NCBI GenBank assembly: GCA_023411035.1
Contig: JAEYPE010000018.1
Coordinates: 1 to 55,211 of the forward strand
Reading direction: 5' to 3'
DNA from: Pseudomonadota bacterium
GTDB taxonomy: Bacteria; Pseudomonadota; Alphaproteobacteria; Azospirillales; Azospirillaceae
DNA: 55,211 nucleotides
Translations under genes and position numbers: made by a program
Notes under the pieces: generated by a model
What the model saw: the letters and a program-made list of their open reading frames with translations, nothing else
Databases searched by the model: none
What the model was told of the DNA's origin: nothing
Part shown: positions 41,275-50,309 of the stretch, piece after piece
Numbering within the stretch: the first letter of the stretch is position 1
Layout: each line of letters starts with the position of its first letter

Positions 41275-41779
41275 GGTGCGATCCTCTCATCCAAGGTTGC
41301 TCAACTGTCGTCCGATTCCCCGACCTGGGGCGCCCTCGCGGACCCGGTTTCTTCGCCCTTGCGGCGCCTTCCCACGCCGCAAGACAGAAATGAAAGGGTT
41401 GGGTGCGTACCCCACGCCGCCGATTCTCCCTTTCGGAAGGAATTTTCGCGGAACGGAGATGTATTACGTCGCCGCATGGGAATCGTCAAGTTAACGCTCG
41501 TCCTGCGACACGTTTTCAAGCGCCGGCGATAGAAGTGGTATTACAACTTGCTCCCTACGGGCCTGTGGTCGGGTGGCGATTTCCTGAATTTCTCATCGGC
41601 TTTGCAATGAAGGCGCTGGCGGGGTTTCTGCGCAGGCCGCTGCATCACAATCGCTGACTCGCCGCCGAAGGGATGGAAGGCAAACAATTGGGCATGTCCG
41701 GTTTTGGCTGTGCATCCACGGACGGTACAGATACAATGCCATTTGCCCCCATGCCCTTTCCTCCCAAGTCCTTGCCCGC
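41275..41779. other. Long intergenic region upstream of acnB and the yjfKLJ-type operon
   Basis: About 500 bases. It holds the divergent promoters for acnB and the membrane-stress operon. No coherent ORF is present; short frames on both strands have random-looking composition. No clear sigma-factor motif was identified. Confidence 0.5.
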
Positions 41780-43492
41780 ATGCCCATTCGAAGCCGGATC
41801 GCCGCCCGGTTCCTGAGCGTCCTTCTGGCGCTGACTCCACTCCAGCCGCTGCCAGCCACCATGCCTGCGGCGGCATCCGCCGGTATGGCCGCCGGTGTGG
41901 CCGCGGGGACCGCCGCGCTGCTCTGGCCGCAGGCGGCAGAGGCGCGGGCCGGTGGGGGGCGAAGCTCCAGCGGAGGCTACAGCCGCCCGGCTGTGCGCAC
42001 CCCGTCCTTTTCCACCCGCTCCGCCCCCTCGCGCGCTCCGTCAACCGGCAGCGGCGGCTACAGCCGTCCCCAGGGCGGACCGTCCTATGGCCTTCCCGGC
42101 GGGGTGCCGTCCGGCGGCGGAGACCTGGGCGTGTCGCGGCGTTCGAGCGGAGAGGCGCTGGAGCGCTACCGCGCGCAGCAGCAGCAGAAGCAGCGGGAGC
42201 GCACGCCGCCGGTCACCGCGCCGTCCGCCGGTTCCGGCTCCGGTTCCGGCTCCGGCTGGAGCGGAGGGGCGCAGGGCGGCGGCTGGGGAACCGGCTGGGG
42301 AACCGGTTGGGGGCAGCGGCGCACCGGCGGCTCCGGGCCGGGCGGCTGGTACGGCGGCTGGCGCCCGCCGGGCTGGGCCTATGGCAGCCGTCCCAGCTTC
42401 GGGCTGTGGGACGGGCTGTTCCTGTGGTTCCTGCTCGACCATCTGTCGCGGCCCGGCTACGCCGACTGGTTCCACAATCACCAGAACGACCCCGGCTACG
42501 CGGAGTGGCGCGCGGAGGCGGAGAGGCGCGCGAAGGACGATCCCGATCTGCGCCGCCGCCTGGACGATCTCGACACCCGTCTCCGCGCGCAGGAGGACCG
42601 GCCGCGCGACCCCGGCTACCTGCCGCCGGACATCCCGCGCGACGTCGCGCAGGCCGCGCCGGAAACGCCGTCCCGCCCAGGGAATTCCAATGGGGGTTCC
42701 GGGGGCGGGTTGGGTACCTTGCTCCTTCTGATTCTGCTTGTCGGAGGAATGGTGGTGGCCGTGACCGTCCTGCGCCGCCGCTCGTCTGGCTCACGTTCGT
42801 CTGGCTCACGATCCGGAGGTTCCGCCATGCCCCGCTCGCCCTGGAGCACCGCCGCCGGCATCATCAAGGCCAAGGCCGCCGGCGCGTCCTACGAACCGTC
42901 TCTGTTCCGCGTGGGCATGACGCTGACGCCCGATCCCACGCCCTTCCTGCTGGGTGGCGGCGCGATCAAGGCCACGGCGCCGGAGGGGGCCGGCGCGATG
43001 GTCAGCGTGGAAACCGTCGGCACGCTGACGGGCGGCGGCGTGACCCTGCACCGCCTGTATCTTCAGGGCGGGCGCGGCTTCTACCAGCTTCATCTGGGGG
43101 CCGGGGGAGTGCCGGACGAATGCCGCTGGTTCTCCCTGCTGGACGAGGTGCACCCCGCCGACAACGAGGAATGGGGCTTCTGGCTGGCCGATGCCGACGG
43201 GATGATCGGCTACCCGCAGTTCCAGACCAGGGATGGAAAGCTGTACGGGCGGCAATGGTCGCCCGGCGCGTCCCGCATCGCCCCAATCACCTTCGACGAG
43301 ACGCTGACCGATCACCGCGGCAGCCGGACCCGCCGGTTGACCGCCATGCTCTACGCGGCCCCCACCGGCGCCGCCGACCCCGCGCCCCGGACCGAATATG
43401 TGCTGGTCGCGGCAGTGGAGGACGGCGGCGAGGCGTGGGTGGAGGTCCGCGCCGGCATCGACGTCAACCCCGCCGCCCTGTCTCTCGCCTGA
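41780..43492 (+). CDS. DUF2491 (YjfK) protein fused behind a Gly/Ser/Arg-rich anchored region
   Basis: A 570-aa protein. N-terminal signal-like segment (IAARFLSVLLALTPLQPLPA) and Ala-rich region, then a Gly/Ser/Arg/Pro-rich stretch with GWGTGWGTGWG-type repeats (about 55-200). A TM helix near residues 313-332 (LGTLLLLILLVGGMVVAVTV) is followed by RRRSSGSRSSGSRSGGS, coded by a short tandem DNA repeat. The C-terminal ~220 residues are DUF2491: SLFRVGMTLTPDPTPFLLGG, HLGAGGVPDECRWFSLLDEV and GYPQFQTRDGKLYGRQWSPG. E. coli YjfK has only this last domain. First gene of a three-gene operon with DUF350 and PspA-like genes, the counterpart of yjfK-yjfL-yjfJ. Confidence 0.83.
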   Translation: MPIRSRIAARFLSVLLALTPLQPLPATMPAAASAGMAAGVAAGTAALLWPQAAEARAGGGRSSSGGYSRPAVRTPSFSTRSAPSRAPSTGSGGYSRPQGGPSYGLPGGVPSGGGDLGVSRRSSGEALERYRAQQQQKQRERTPPVTAPSAGSGSGSGSGWSGGAQGGGWGTGWGTGWGQRRTGGSGPGGWYGGWRPPGWAYGSRPSFGLWDGLFLWFLLDHLSRPGYADWFHNHQNDPGYAEWRAEAERRAKDDPDLRRRLDDLDTRLRAQEDRPRDPGYLPPDIPRDVAQAAPETPSRPGNSNGGSGGGLGTLLLLILLVGGMVVAVTVLRRRSSGSRSSGSRSGGSAMPRSPWSTAAGIIKAKAAGASYEPSLFRVGMTLTPDPTPFLLGGGAIKATAPEGAGAMVSVETVGTLTGGGVTLHRLYLQGGRGFYQLHLGAGGVPDECRWFSLLDEVHPADNEEWGFWLADADGMIGYPQFQTRDGKLYGRQWSPGASRIAPITFDETLTDHRGSRTRRLTAMLYAAPTGAADPAPRTEYVLVAAVEDGGEAWVEVRAGIDVNPAALSLA

Positions 43493-43519
43493 GTTAATCG
43501 CCTGATCACGCCAGCCCCG

Positions 43520-43957
43520 ATGGAAGACACCATGGACACCAGCGTCGCGCAAATCCTGCAAAGCCTCGAATCCGGCCTGCCGCTGCTGCTTCTGCATTTC
43601 GGGGCGACCCTGGCCCTGTTCCTGATCGGGGTGGCCGTCTACGTCGCGGTCACGCCGCTGCACGAGCGCGACCTGCTGGCGAGCGGCAACCAGGCTGCCG
43701 GCGTGGTGCTGGGCGGCACGGTGGTGGCGCTGGCGATCCCATTGGCGGCAACGCTGGCGACCAGCCTCGTCCTGGTTGACATCCTGATCTGGGGAGCGGT
43801 TGCCCTGCTGCTGCAACTGATTACCTTCCTGATCGCCATTTGGCTGTTCCGCGATCTGCGCCCGATGATCGAGTCCGGCAACGTTGCCGCGGGCACGGCG
43901 CTGGCCGGGCTCCAGATCGCCGTCGCGCTGCTGAACGCCGGAGCCATGGCGGGATAA
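43520..43957 (+). CDS. DUF350 membrane protein (YjfL-like)
   Basis: A 145-aa integral membrane protein with four TM helices in two DUF350 halves (LLLLHFGATLALFLIGVAVY; VVLGGTVVALAIPLAATLAT; DILIWGAVALLLQLITFLIA; NVAAGTALAGLQIAVALLNA). The phrase LASGNQAAGVVLGGTVVALA and the SGNVAAGTALAG repeat are typical. 27 bases after the DUF2491 gene. Function unknown; it may form a channel or a membrane anchor for the PspA partner. Confidence 0.88.
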   Translation: MEDTMDTSVAQILQSLESGLPLLLLHFGATLALFLIGVAVYVAVTPLHERDLLASGNQAAGVVLGGTVVALAIPLAATLATSLVLVDILIWGAVALLLQLITFLIAIWLFRDLRPMIESGNVAAGTALAGLQIAVALLNAGAMAG

Positions 43958-43987
43958 GACCCGCCGAAACAGAGAGGAACCGCAAGC

Positions 43988-44758
43988 ATGATCTCGTTCA
44001 TCCGCAACCTCGTCGGGGTGAAGACCGATCAGGCCGTCCAGTCGGCGGTGGAAGCCCTGGTCCGCTGGGACCCGAAGGCCGCCACCGAGGCCGAACTGCG
44101 CACGATGGAAGAGCATCTGGACGATCTCGGTCTCCAGGTCGCGCAGGCGCGCGCCGCCTATGAGAAGGAGCGGAAGGAGGCCGACGCCATCCTCCAACTC
44201 TCCCGCCAGCGCATGGCCGCCGCCGAGCATCTTCAGCGCCAACTGGAGGCCGAGGCGGACGCCGGGCGCAAGGCTCAGCTTGAACACAGCCTGGAAACGC
44301 TGGTGGGGATGCTGGAGCAGATGGCCCCGGACATCGACCGGGAGGAGCAGGACGCCCACGACGCGCTCGACTTCCTGACCATGCTGGAGACGACCTATGC
44401 CGAGGCCGGCGGCAAGCTGAAGGCCGCCCGCAGCGCGTTGCAGCGGGCCGAACGGGACCTGGGCCGCGCCGCCCAGCAGCGCGACATGGCCCAGCAGCGG
44501 GCGGAGGCGGCCCGGCAGGCGGCGGGGCTGAGCGGCGCCACCTCCAGCCTCGGCACGGCGCTGAAGGCGATGCAGGACGCGGCGGCCCGCGATCTTGCCC
44601 AGGCGGAGGCGTCCAACGCCAAGGCCCGCCTGTTGAAGCCGTCCAAGCCGGAGGAGGACGATCCCCACATCAAGGCGGCGCTCGATGCCGCTGCGGGAGC
44701 GAAGCCGGCACCCAGCACGCTGTCGGATCGTCTGGCAGCCTTGAAAGCCCAGCATTGA
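43988..44758 (+). CDS. PspA/IM30-family membrane-stress protein (YjfJ-like)
   Basis: A 256-aa helical coiled-coil protein of the PspA/Vipp1 fold: MISFIRNLVGVKTDQAVQSA at the N-terminus, then long coiled coils (QVAQARAAYEKERKEADAIL, LEAEADAGRKAQLEHSLETL, EEQDAHDALDFLTMLETTYA). The N-terminal helix is short for membrane binding. Ends ALKAQH. Third gene of the DUF2491-DUF350-PspA operon; together likely maintain inner-membrane integrity under envelope stress. AT-rich 15-bp palindrome lies just downstream. Confidence 0.88.
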   Translation: MISFIRNLVGVKTDQAVQSAVEALVRWDPKAATEAELRTMEEHLDDLGLQVAQARAAYEKERKEADAILQLSRQRMAAAEHLQRQLEAEADAGRKAQLEHSLETLVGMLEQMAPDIDREEQDAHDALDFLTMLETTYAEAGGKLKAARSALQRAERDLGRAAQQRDMAQQRAEAARQAAGLSGATSSLGTALKAMQDAAARDLAQAEASNAKARLLKPSKPEEDDPHIKAALDAAAGAKPAPSTLSDRLAALKAQH

Positions 44759-44769
44759 GGCGAAGAACG

Positions 44770-44784
44770 ATAGGATAATCCTAT
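44770..44784. promoter_or_regulatory. Inverted repeat ATAGGAT-A-ATCCTAT
   Basis: A perfect 7-1-7 inverted repeat in an AT-rich 110-base gap between the PspA-like gene and the microprotein gene; a third half-site-like AATAGGA occurs at 44791-44797. Candidate operator for the microprotein gene or a small terminator-like structure. Confidence 0.5.
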
Positions 44785-44870
44785 TGATGGAATAGGAAAA
44801 ATGAAATAGTGCCTATCGATTTTCTCCGCCATGATGGGAGACGTAAAACTCTGATCGGCGGAGGAAAACC

Positions 44871-45038
44871 ATGCGCAGGTCCACAGCGGAGCTGATGAGC
44901 GAACTGGAACGGCACGGCGTGCGGTTGCTGCCGGGCGGGCGCCTGCTGGTGCGGGGCGACGTGCCGGCGTCCCTGCTGATGCTCGCCCACCGCAACCGCC
45001 GTGCCCTCAGCGCCGCCACGACGCCGCCGCGCGGCTGA
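44871..45038 (+). CDS. 55-aa TubC_N-like microprotein
   Basis: ATG 44871 has an excellent ribosome site (GGAGG nine bases upstream). The 55-aa product starts MRRSTAELMSELERHGVRLL and ends ALSAATTPPRG. The pattern ELMSELERHGVRL..GGRLLVRGD..L..LAHRNRRAL resembles the TubC N-terminal docking domain (PF18563), a helix-strand-helix module normally at the start of hybrid peptide/polyketide synthases, but here it is a stand-alone protein. The function is unknown. Too short to be listed by simple ORF finding. Confidence 0.65.
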   Translation: MRRSTAELMSELERHGVRLLPGGRLLVRGDVPASLLMLAHRNRRALSAATTPPRG

Positions 45039-45144
45039 CGGCTTGACCGCAGCCGCCGGACGTTGTTCCTGAGCGGACGGCATCCCACGTCAAGACAACG
45101 CCCCCATTTCGCGGGCGGACCCGTGCCCAAGCAGGAGACTGTGC

Positions 45145-46404
45145 GTGACGATCCAACTGACCACCCTCGCCAACGGCTTCCGCGTGCTGACGGACCATCT
45201 GCCGCATCTCGGCACGGTGACCAGCGGCGTCTGGGTCGGCGTCGGGGCGCGCAACGAACGGCCCGCGGTGAACGGCATCGCCCATTTCCTGGAGCATATG
45301 ATCTTCAAGGGCACGGAAAGCCGTGACGCGCTGGGCATCGCGCTGGAGATCGAGAACCGCGGCGGCGAATTCAACGCCTACACCGACTACGACGTCACCG
45401 CCTATTACACGCAGATGGCCGCCAAGCACGTCGACGTGTCCTGCGAGATCATCGGCGACATCGTTCTGAACTCCGTCTTCCCGGAAGAGGAGGTGGAGAA
45501 GGAACGCGGCGTGGTCATCCAGGAGATCGGGCGCTACGCCGATGAGCCGGAGGACGTGGTTTACGAGGCGCTGCGCCGCACCGCCTTCGAAGGGCAGGCG
45601 CTGGGCCGCCCGATCCTCGGCCCGAAGGAGAACGTCGCGGGCTTCGGGCGGGATCATCTGTTCGACTATGTTTCCCACTACGACCCGCGCCGCATGGTCT
45701 ATGTGGTGTCCGGCAACGTCGAACACGACAGGGTGGTGCGCCGGGTGGAATCGCTGTTCGGCCATCTGACCGCCAAGGACGATCCCTTCCACGAGACCGT
45801 CGTCAACAAGGGCGGGGCGGCGCTTCTGAAGCGCGACGCGGAGCAGGTGCATTTCATGGCCGCTTTTCCGGGCGTCGGCACGGAAGACCCGGCGAGCTAC
45901 GCGCTGCGCCACCTCGCCAACATCCTGGGCGGCGGCATGACCTCCCGCCTGTTTCAGGAGATCCGGGAGAAGCGCGGGCTGGTCTATTCGGTCTACGCAG
46001 CGCCCATCCAGTATGTGGACGGCGGCGCGCTCAGCTTCTACGCCGGCACCGGGCCGGAGGAGGTGGCCGAACTGGTGCCGGTCTTCTTCGAGGAACTGCG
46101 CAAGGCCCGCGACGGCGTGACCGCGGTGGAACTGGAGCGGTCGAAGGAGCAGATGCGCTTTTCGGTGGGCAAATCGCTGGAATCGACCATGCGCCGCGCC
46201 GACCGCTTCGCCCGCACCCTGCTGCGCACCGGCGAGGTGCGGACCATCGAGCAGATTTTCGAGCGCATCGACGCGGTGACGCCGGAGGATGTGGCGGCGG
46301 CGGCCAACCGCGTCTTCGCCGGTCCGATGGCCGTGTCCGCGGTCGGCAAGCTGGACCATCTGCCGTCCTATGAGGACATGCAGGGGATGCTTAAGGCGGC
46401 GTAA
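45145..46404 (+). CDS. M16-family zinc metallopeptidase (mitochondrial-processing-peptidase-like)
   Basis: A 419-aa protein with the inverted zinc motif HFLEH (His47, Glu50, His51) and the distal ligand Glu127 (RGVVIQEI). GTG start with an AGGAGA upstream. The usual FKGT and NAYTDYDVTAYYT phrases follow. Soluble, no signal peptide; alphaproteobacterial members are the likely ancestors of the mitochondrial processing peptidase beta subunit. The role may be peptide cleanup. Precedes the convergent DUF2125 gene. Confidence 0.95.
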   Translation: MTIQLTTLANGFRVLTDHLPHLGTVTSGVWVGVGARNERPAVNGIAHFLEHMIFKGTESRDALGIALEIENRGGEFNAYTDYDVTAYYTQMAAKHVDVSCEIIGDIVLNSVFPEEEVEKERGVVIQEIGRYADEPEDVVYEALRRTAFEGQALGRPILGPKENVAGFGRDHLFDYVSHYDPRRMVYVVSGNVEHDRVVRRVESLFGHLTAKDDPFHETVVNKGGAALLKRDAEQVHFMAAFPGVGTEDPASYALRHLANILGGGMTSRLFQEIREKRGLVYSVYAAPIQYVDGGALSFYAGTGPEEVAELVPVFFEELRKARDGVTAVELERSKEQMRFSVGKSLESTMRRADRFARTLLRTGEVRTIEQIFERIDAVTPEDVAAAANRVFAGPMAVSAVGKLDHLPSYEDMQGMLKAA

Positions 46405-46429
46405 AGCCCCTGCGTTGCAACGCTTGCCC

Positions 46430-47452
46430 CTACCAATCCACCGCCGGCAGCGCCGCGACCTTCAGCGGCCCGAGGAACAGCCCGCGGTTCTGCACGGTGA
46501 CCGGGGCGGTCAGCACCGGCTCGCCATCCGGTTCGGCGGGGCGGGCCAGCAGGCCCAGCATGGTGCGGGCCATCGCCAGATCCTTGGGCCGGAACATCCC
46601 CTGGAGCGAGTCCAGAACCGCCTGGAACCCGCGCACCTCCGCCGTCAGCGCCGCCTGGGGCTGCAAAGCGGCATCGAGCGCCAGCGTGCCGTTCATCGCC
46701 AGCTTCAGCGGCCCCCAATCCAGGTTCAACCCGTCGAGCTGGAGCGTTCCGCCGTCGCGGCTCCAGGCCGACAGACTGACCGGCTCCGGCTTCGGTGGCT
46801 GGCCCAGGATGCGCGCCGTCAGCAGAAGCCGCTGCACCTCGCGGCCCAGCGAATCCGGCGCGCCTTCGGGCAGGGTGGCGCCGCGGGCCTCCAGCGTGAC
46901 GGACAGGCCGGTGTCGGTGTGGTTGGCCGGCGGTTCGGCGGGCTGGGAGGCGGCCAGATCCAGGGCGGCGACGGGAATGGGCAGGGCGTCGGGCTGCGCC
47001 ACGAGGTTCGTGAAGGCAAGCCGCGCCTCCACCGGCTGGCCGGCCAGGGTCAGACGGACATGGCCCTGGCCGCCGTCGCGGGCGAGAAGCGTGAAGGGCG
47101 GCTGGCTCGCCTGCACCACCGTCACCCGCTGCTCGCCGGGTAGGGACAGGGCGATGCGCGCGTAATTCCAGGGCGGCGCCTCCGCCACCAGCCGGGCGCC
47201 CCGCCATTCCACGTCGCGGGTGGCGAGGTGCGGCGTTTCCAACGCTGCGTGGATGGTGAAGGGATAGCCGCCGACGGCCAGCCCGCCATGGGCCACCAGC
47301 GCGCCCGCGGCCCGCTGCTCGTCCATCCAGGCGAGCACGCCGCGTTCCACCGCCGAGGCCGCCTGCCACCACCAGACCGAATAGGCGCCGGCCAGCAGGG
47401 CAAGGGCAAGAACGGCGAAGCCCAGGATCTTCCGAATGCGCATCTGTGGCAT
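46430..47452 (-). CDS. DUF2125 protein, membrane-anchored periplasmic
   Basis: A 340-aa protein with one N-terminal TM helix (ILGFAVLALALLAGAYSVWW, about 8-28). Its DUF2125 features include ERGVLAWMDEQRAAG, GYPFTIHAALETPHL, WNYARIALSLPGEQRVT and repeated beta-strand pattern QLDGLNLDWGPLKLAMNGTL near the C-terminus, an AsmA-like beta-sheet. Widespread in Alphaproteobacteria; function unknown. The start could be MRIRKI at 47443. Convergent with the M16 gene. Confidence 0.88.
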   Translation of the reverse strand: MPQMRIRKILGFAVLALALLAGAYSVWWWQAASAVERGVLAWMDEQRAAGALVAHGGLAVGGYPFTIHAALETPHLATRDVEWRGARLVAEAPPWNYARIALSLPGEQRVTVVQASQPPFTLLARDGGQGHVRLTLAGQPVEARLAFTNLVAQPDALPIPVAALDLAASQPAEPPANHTDTGLSVTLEARGATLPEGAPDSLGREVQRLLLTARILGQPPKPEPVSLSAWSRDGGTLQLDGLNLDWGPLKLAMNGTLALDAALQPQAALTAEVRGFQAVLDSLQGMFRPKDLAMARTMLGLLARPAEPDGEPVLTAPVTVQNRGLFLGPLKVAALPAVDW

Positions 47453-47551
47453 TTCCGCTTTATGGCACCCACGTTATAGCGGGCGGCCCAGGGCCGTGCT
47501 AGCATTCACCGCGTCGGCGCCAGTCGGCGCACGTTGCATTGCTTAAGGGTC

Positions 47552-48190
47552 ATGCTGCTCGATACGCAATCGCCCGTTGCCGAGCTTACGGTCGCCGCAC
47601 CGGCGCGCCACCCGGCTTCCACCGCCTCTTCCTGGTCCGGCGACATCGCGGTGACGCCCGGCGCCGACCTGTGGGTCTTCGCCTACGGCTCGCTGATGTG
47701 GAACCCGGAGTTCCCCTTTCTGGAGCGCCACCCGGCGGTCCTGGGCGGCTATCATCGGCGTTTCTGCGTGTCCTCCCACCGTTACCGCGGCACGCCGGAG
47801 CGCCCCGGGCTGGTGCTGGGGCTGGACCGCGGCGGGTCCTGCCGGGGCGTCGTCTTCCGCGTGGCGGCGGAACGGGTGCCCGAGACGCTGGATTACCTAT
47901 GGGACCGGGAGATGCTGAACCGCGTCTACCGGCCGAAACTGCTGCCCGTGCGCCCGCGCGACGGCGGGGCGCCGGTCATTGCCTGCACCTTCGTGGTGGA
48001 CCGCCGCCACCGGCAATATTGCGGCTGCATGGACGAAACCACCATGGCGGAGCGCATCGCCGGATGCCGGGGGGAGCGCGGCCCGAACCTTGACTATCTC
48101 GCCAACACGGTCGCCCAGTTGGAGGCCATCGGCATCCACGACCGCGGGCTGTGCAGCCTGCTGGCCGCGGTGCGCGCAAGGATCGGCTGA
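47552..48190 (+). CDS. chaC: Gamma-glutamylcyclotransferase, ChaC family
   Basis: A 212-aa enzyme that cleaves glutathione to 5-oxoproline and Cys-Gly. ATG 47552 has AAGGG upstream. Signature: DLWVFAYGSLMWNPEFPFLE (substrate loop YGSL), GYHRRFCVSSHRYRGTPERP, GVVFRVAAERVPETLDYLWD (catalytic Glu region) and YCGCMDETTMAERIAGCRGE. Cytoplasmic. It precedes a peptidase gene by 72 bases on the same strand, which may be coincidental. Confidence 0.92.
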   Translation: MLLDTQSPVAELTVAAPARHPASTASSWSGDIAVTPGADLWVFAYGSLMWNPEFPFLERHPAVLGGYHRRFCVSSHRYRGTPERPGLVLGLDRGGSCRGVVFRVAAERVPETLDYLWDREMLNRVYRPKLLPVRPRDGGAPVIACTFVVDRRHRQYCGCMDETTMAERIAGCRGERGPNLDYLANTVAQLEAIGIHDRGLCSLLAAVRARIG

Positions 48191-48262
48191 GAACGCCGCT
48201 GCTGAGAGCGCCTCTGCCCCTCGCCGCTGGTGCGGCGCAGCCCAAGCCATATATGGAGGGGC

Positions 48263-50218
48263 ATGCGGACCTTCTTCCTTGCCCTTCTGGCCATCCTTGC
48301 CGCCGCGCCCGGCTGGGCCGCCGGCCTGCACCACGACCTGACCGTCACGCTGGACCCCGCCGCGCGGCGGCTGGAGGTGGAGGACCGGCTGCGCCTGCCT
48401 GCCGGGACGCACCGGCTGCTGCTGGCGCCGGGGCTGGCGGTGGGGGAAGCCCTGCTGGACGGAAAGCCGGTCGCGGTGCGCGGCAACGCCCTGCCGGTGA
48501 CGGTGCCGGAGGGCGGCGGGGAGCTTCGCCTGCGCTACGCCGGGACGTTGCCGCCCTTGACGCCGGACGCGCGCGGTGGCGGAAGCGGTGAGGAAGGCGC
48601 CTATCTTCCGGCGGGCACCGGCTGGCTGCCGACTCCGGACGGCGCGGTGCCGCCGCCTTCCTGGCGCCTGACGGTCCGCGTGCCGGCGCCTTTCGTCGCG
48701 GTGGCGACGGGCCGTCTGGTGGAGGAGACGCGCGACAGCGCGGGCTACGCCGCTACCTTCGCCGAGGACCGCAGCGTCGAGGAACCGTCCCTCTTCGCCG
48801 GGGTGTGGCAGGTGACGGAGCGGATGCACGACGGATTGCACGGCGGCTTGCGCCTGCGCACCTATTTCCATCCGGAACAGGCCGCGCTGGCCGACGAGTA
48901 TCTGGACCTCAGCGCCCGCAGCATCGACGCGCAGGCGGCGCGGATCGGTGCCTACCCCTTCGCCGGTTTCTCCATCCTGTCGGCCCCGCTGCCGGTCGGG
49001 CTGGGCTTTCCGGGGCTGACCTACATCGGGCGGCAGGTGATGCCGCTGCCCTTCATCCGCGCCCAGTCGCTGCCCCACGAGATCCTGCACAACTGGTGGG
49101 GCAACGGGGTGCGCGTGGGGGAGGGCGGCAACTGGTCCGGCAATTGGTCGGAGGGGCTGACCACCTTCATGGCCGACTACGCGGCGGCGGAGGCGCGCGG
49201 GGAGGACGCGGCGCGGGCGATGCGGCTGGACTGGCTGCGCGATTACGCCGCCCTTCCGGCGGACCGCGATTCCGCGCTGACCGATTTCCGCGCCAAGGTC
49301 CACGACGCCGCCCAGATCGTCGGCTACGGCAAGGCGGCGATGCTGTTCCACATGCTGCGCGCCGAGATCGGGGCGGACGCCTTCGACGCGGGCATCCGCC
49401 GTTTCTGGGAGGAAAAGCGCTTCACCGACGCGGGGTGGGACGACCTGCGCCGCGCCTTCGAGGCGGCGTCGGGGCGGGACCTCGGCCCCTTCTTCGAACA
49501 ATGGCTGACCCGCGTGGGCGCGCCCGCGCTGGAACTGGCGGGGGCGAAGGCTGAGGGCAGCGGGGTCACCCTGACCCTGCGGCAGAGCGAACCACAATAC
49601 GGCCTGACCGTGCCGGTGGAGGTGCGGACGGCGGCGGGGACGGAGCGGCACACGATCCGCCTCGACGGGCGCGAAACGACCGTGACGATCCGGACCGCCG
49701 CCGCGCCGCGGGCGCTGTCGGTCGATCCAGGCTTCGACCTGTTCCGCCGGCTGGCGCCGGGGGAGGCGCCGCCGATCCTGCGCGACGTGACGCTGGACCA
49801 CGCGGCCACCACGGTTCTCGCCGCCGATGGTCCGGCGGCGGAGACCGCCCGCGCCCTGGCCGAGCGGCTGGCGGACGGCAAGCCGCGCATCGCCGCCGCG
49901 GACCGCGCCGATCCCGCCGCTCCGCTCGCCCTGATCGGGACGGCGGGGGAGGTGGACCGGCTGCTGTCCCGGCTTGGCCTGCCGCCGGTGCCGGAAAGCC
50001 TTGCCGGGCGCGGCACGGCGCGGGTCTGGACCGCACGCACGGCGCAGGGCCGCCCGGTGCTGGTCGTGGCGGCGGAGGACGCGGCGGCGCTTCAGGCGCT
50101 GCTGCGCCCGCTGCCCCATTATGGGCGGCAAAGCTGGCTGGTCTTCGAGGGCGCCCGCGCCGTGGACCGCGGCGTCTGGCCCGGCGGGGACAGCCCCCTG
50201 CGTGTGTCTTTCGAGTAG
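48263..50218 (+). CDS. M1-family zinc aminopeptidase, exported
   Basis: A 651-aa protein. ATG 48263 has GGAGGGG before it and gives a signal peptide (MRTFFLALLAILAAAPGWAA); the longer frame lacks it. An N-terminal beta domain (about 20-230) is followed by the gluzincin core with HEILH (His272, Glu273, His276) and the third ligand Glu297 (NWSEGLTTF). The interval to Glu297 is two residues longer than in classical M1 enzymes. The C-terminal region (about 400-651) is beta-rich plus a Rossmann-like tail (ALIGTAGEVDRLLSRLGLPP). A periplasmic or secreted peptidase. Confidence 0.87.
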   Translation: MRTFFLALLAILAAAPGWAAGLHHDLTVTLDPAARRLEVEDRLRLPAGTHRLLLAPGLAVGEALLDGKPVAVRGNALPVTVPEGGGELRLRYAGTLPPLTPDARGGGSGEEGAYLPAGTGWLPTPDGAVPPPSWRLTVRVPAPFVAVATGRLVEETRDSAGYAATFAEDRSVEEPSLFAGVWQVTERMHDGLHGGLRLRTYFHPEQAALADEYLDLSARSIDAQAARIGAYPFAGFSILSAPLPVGLGFPGLTYIGRQVMPLPFIRAQSLPHEILHNWWGNGVRVGEGGNWSGNWSEGLTTFMADYAAAEARGEDAARAMRLDWLRDYAALPADRDSALTDFRAKVHDAAQIVGYGKAAMLFHMLRAEIGADAFDAGIRRFWEEKRFTDAGWDDLRRAFEAASGRDLGPFFEQWLTRVGAPALELAGAKAEGSGVTLTLRQSEPQYGLTVPVEVRTAAGTERHTIRLDGRETTVTIRTAAAPRALSVDPGFDLFRRLAPGEAPPILRDVTLDHAATTVLAADGPAAETARALAERLADGKPRIAAADRADPAAPLALIGTAGEVDRLLSRLGLPPVPESLAGRGTARVWTARTAQGRPVLVVAAEDAAALQALLRPLPHYGRQSWLVFEGARAVDRGVWPGGDSPLRVSFE

Positions 50219-50309
50219 TTCCGCCCGTCCCGCATCTGCCCATGGAGCATACCCCGCCTTTGCCTGTTGGTAGGGGAAACGGCGCGCGTCGCGCGCGTTC
50301 TACGGGAGA

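Noticed and set aside
38482..41532. 1016-aa plus-strand frame opposite acnB
   Set aside because: Antisense shadow; His/Arg/Gly/Val-rich random pattern opposite an unmistakable aconitase.
42232..42312. Short tandem repeats in the DUF2491 gene as a CRISPR or VNTR array
   Set aside because: They encode in-frame Gly/Ser/Trp repeats of a low-complexity protein segment, with no spacers.
50271..50291. GCGCGCGTCGCGCGCG palindrome before the SH3 gene
   Set aside because: Low-complexity CG alternation is expected by chance in this GC-rich DNA and gives no specific site.
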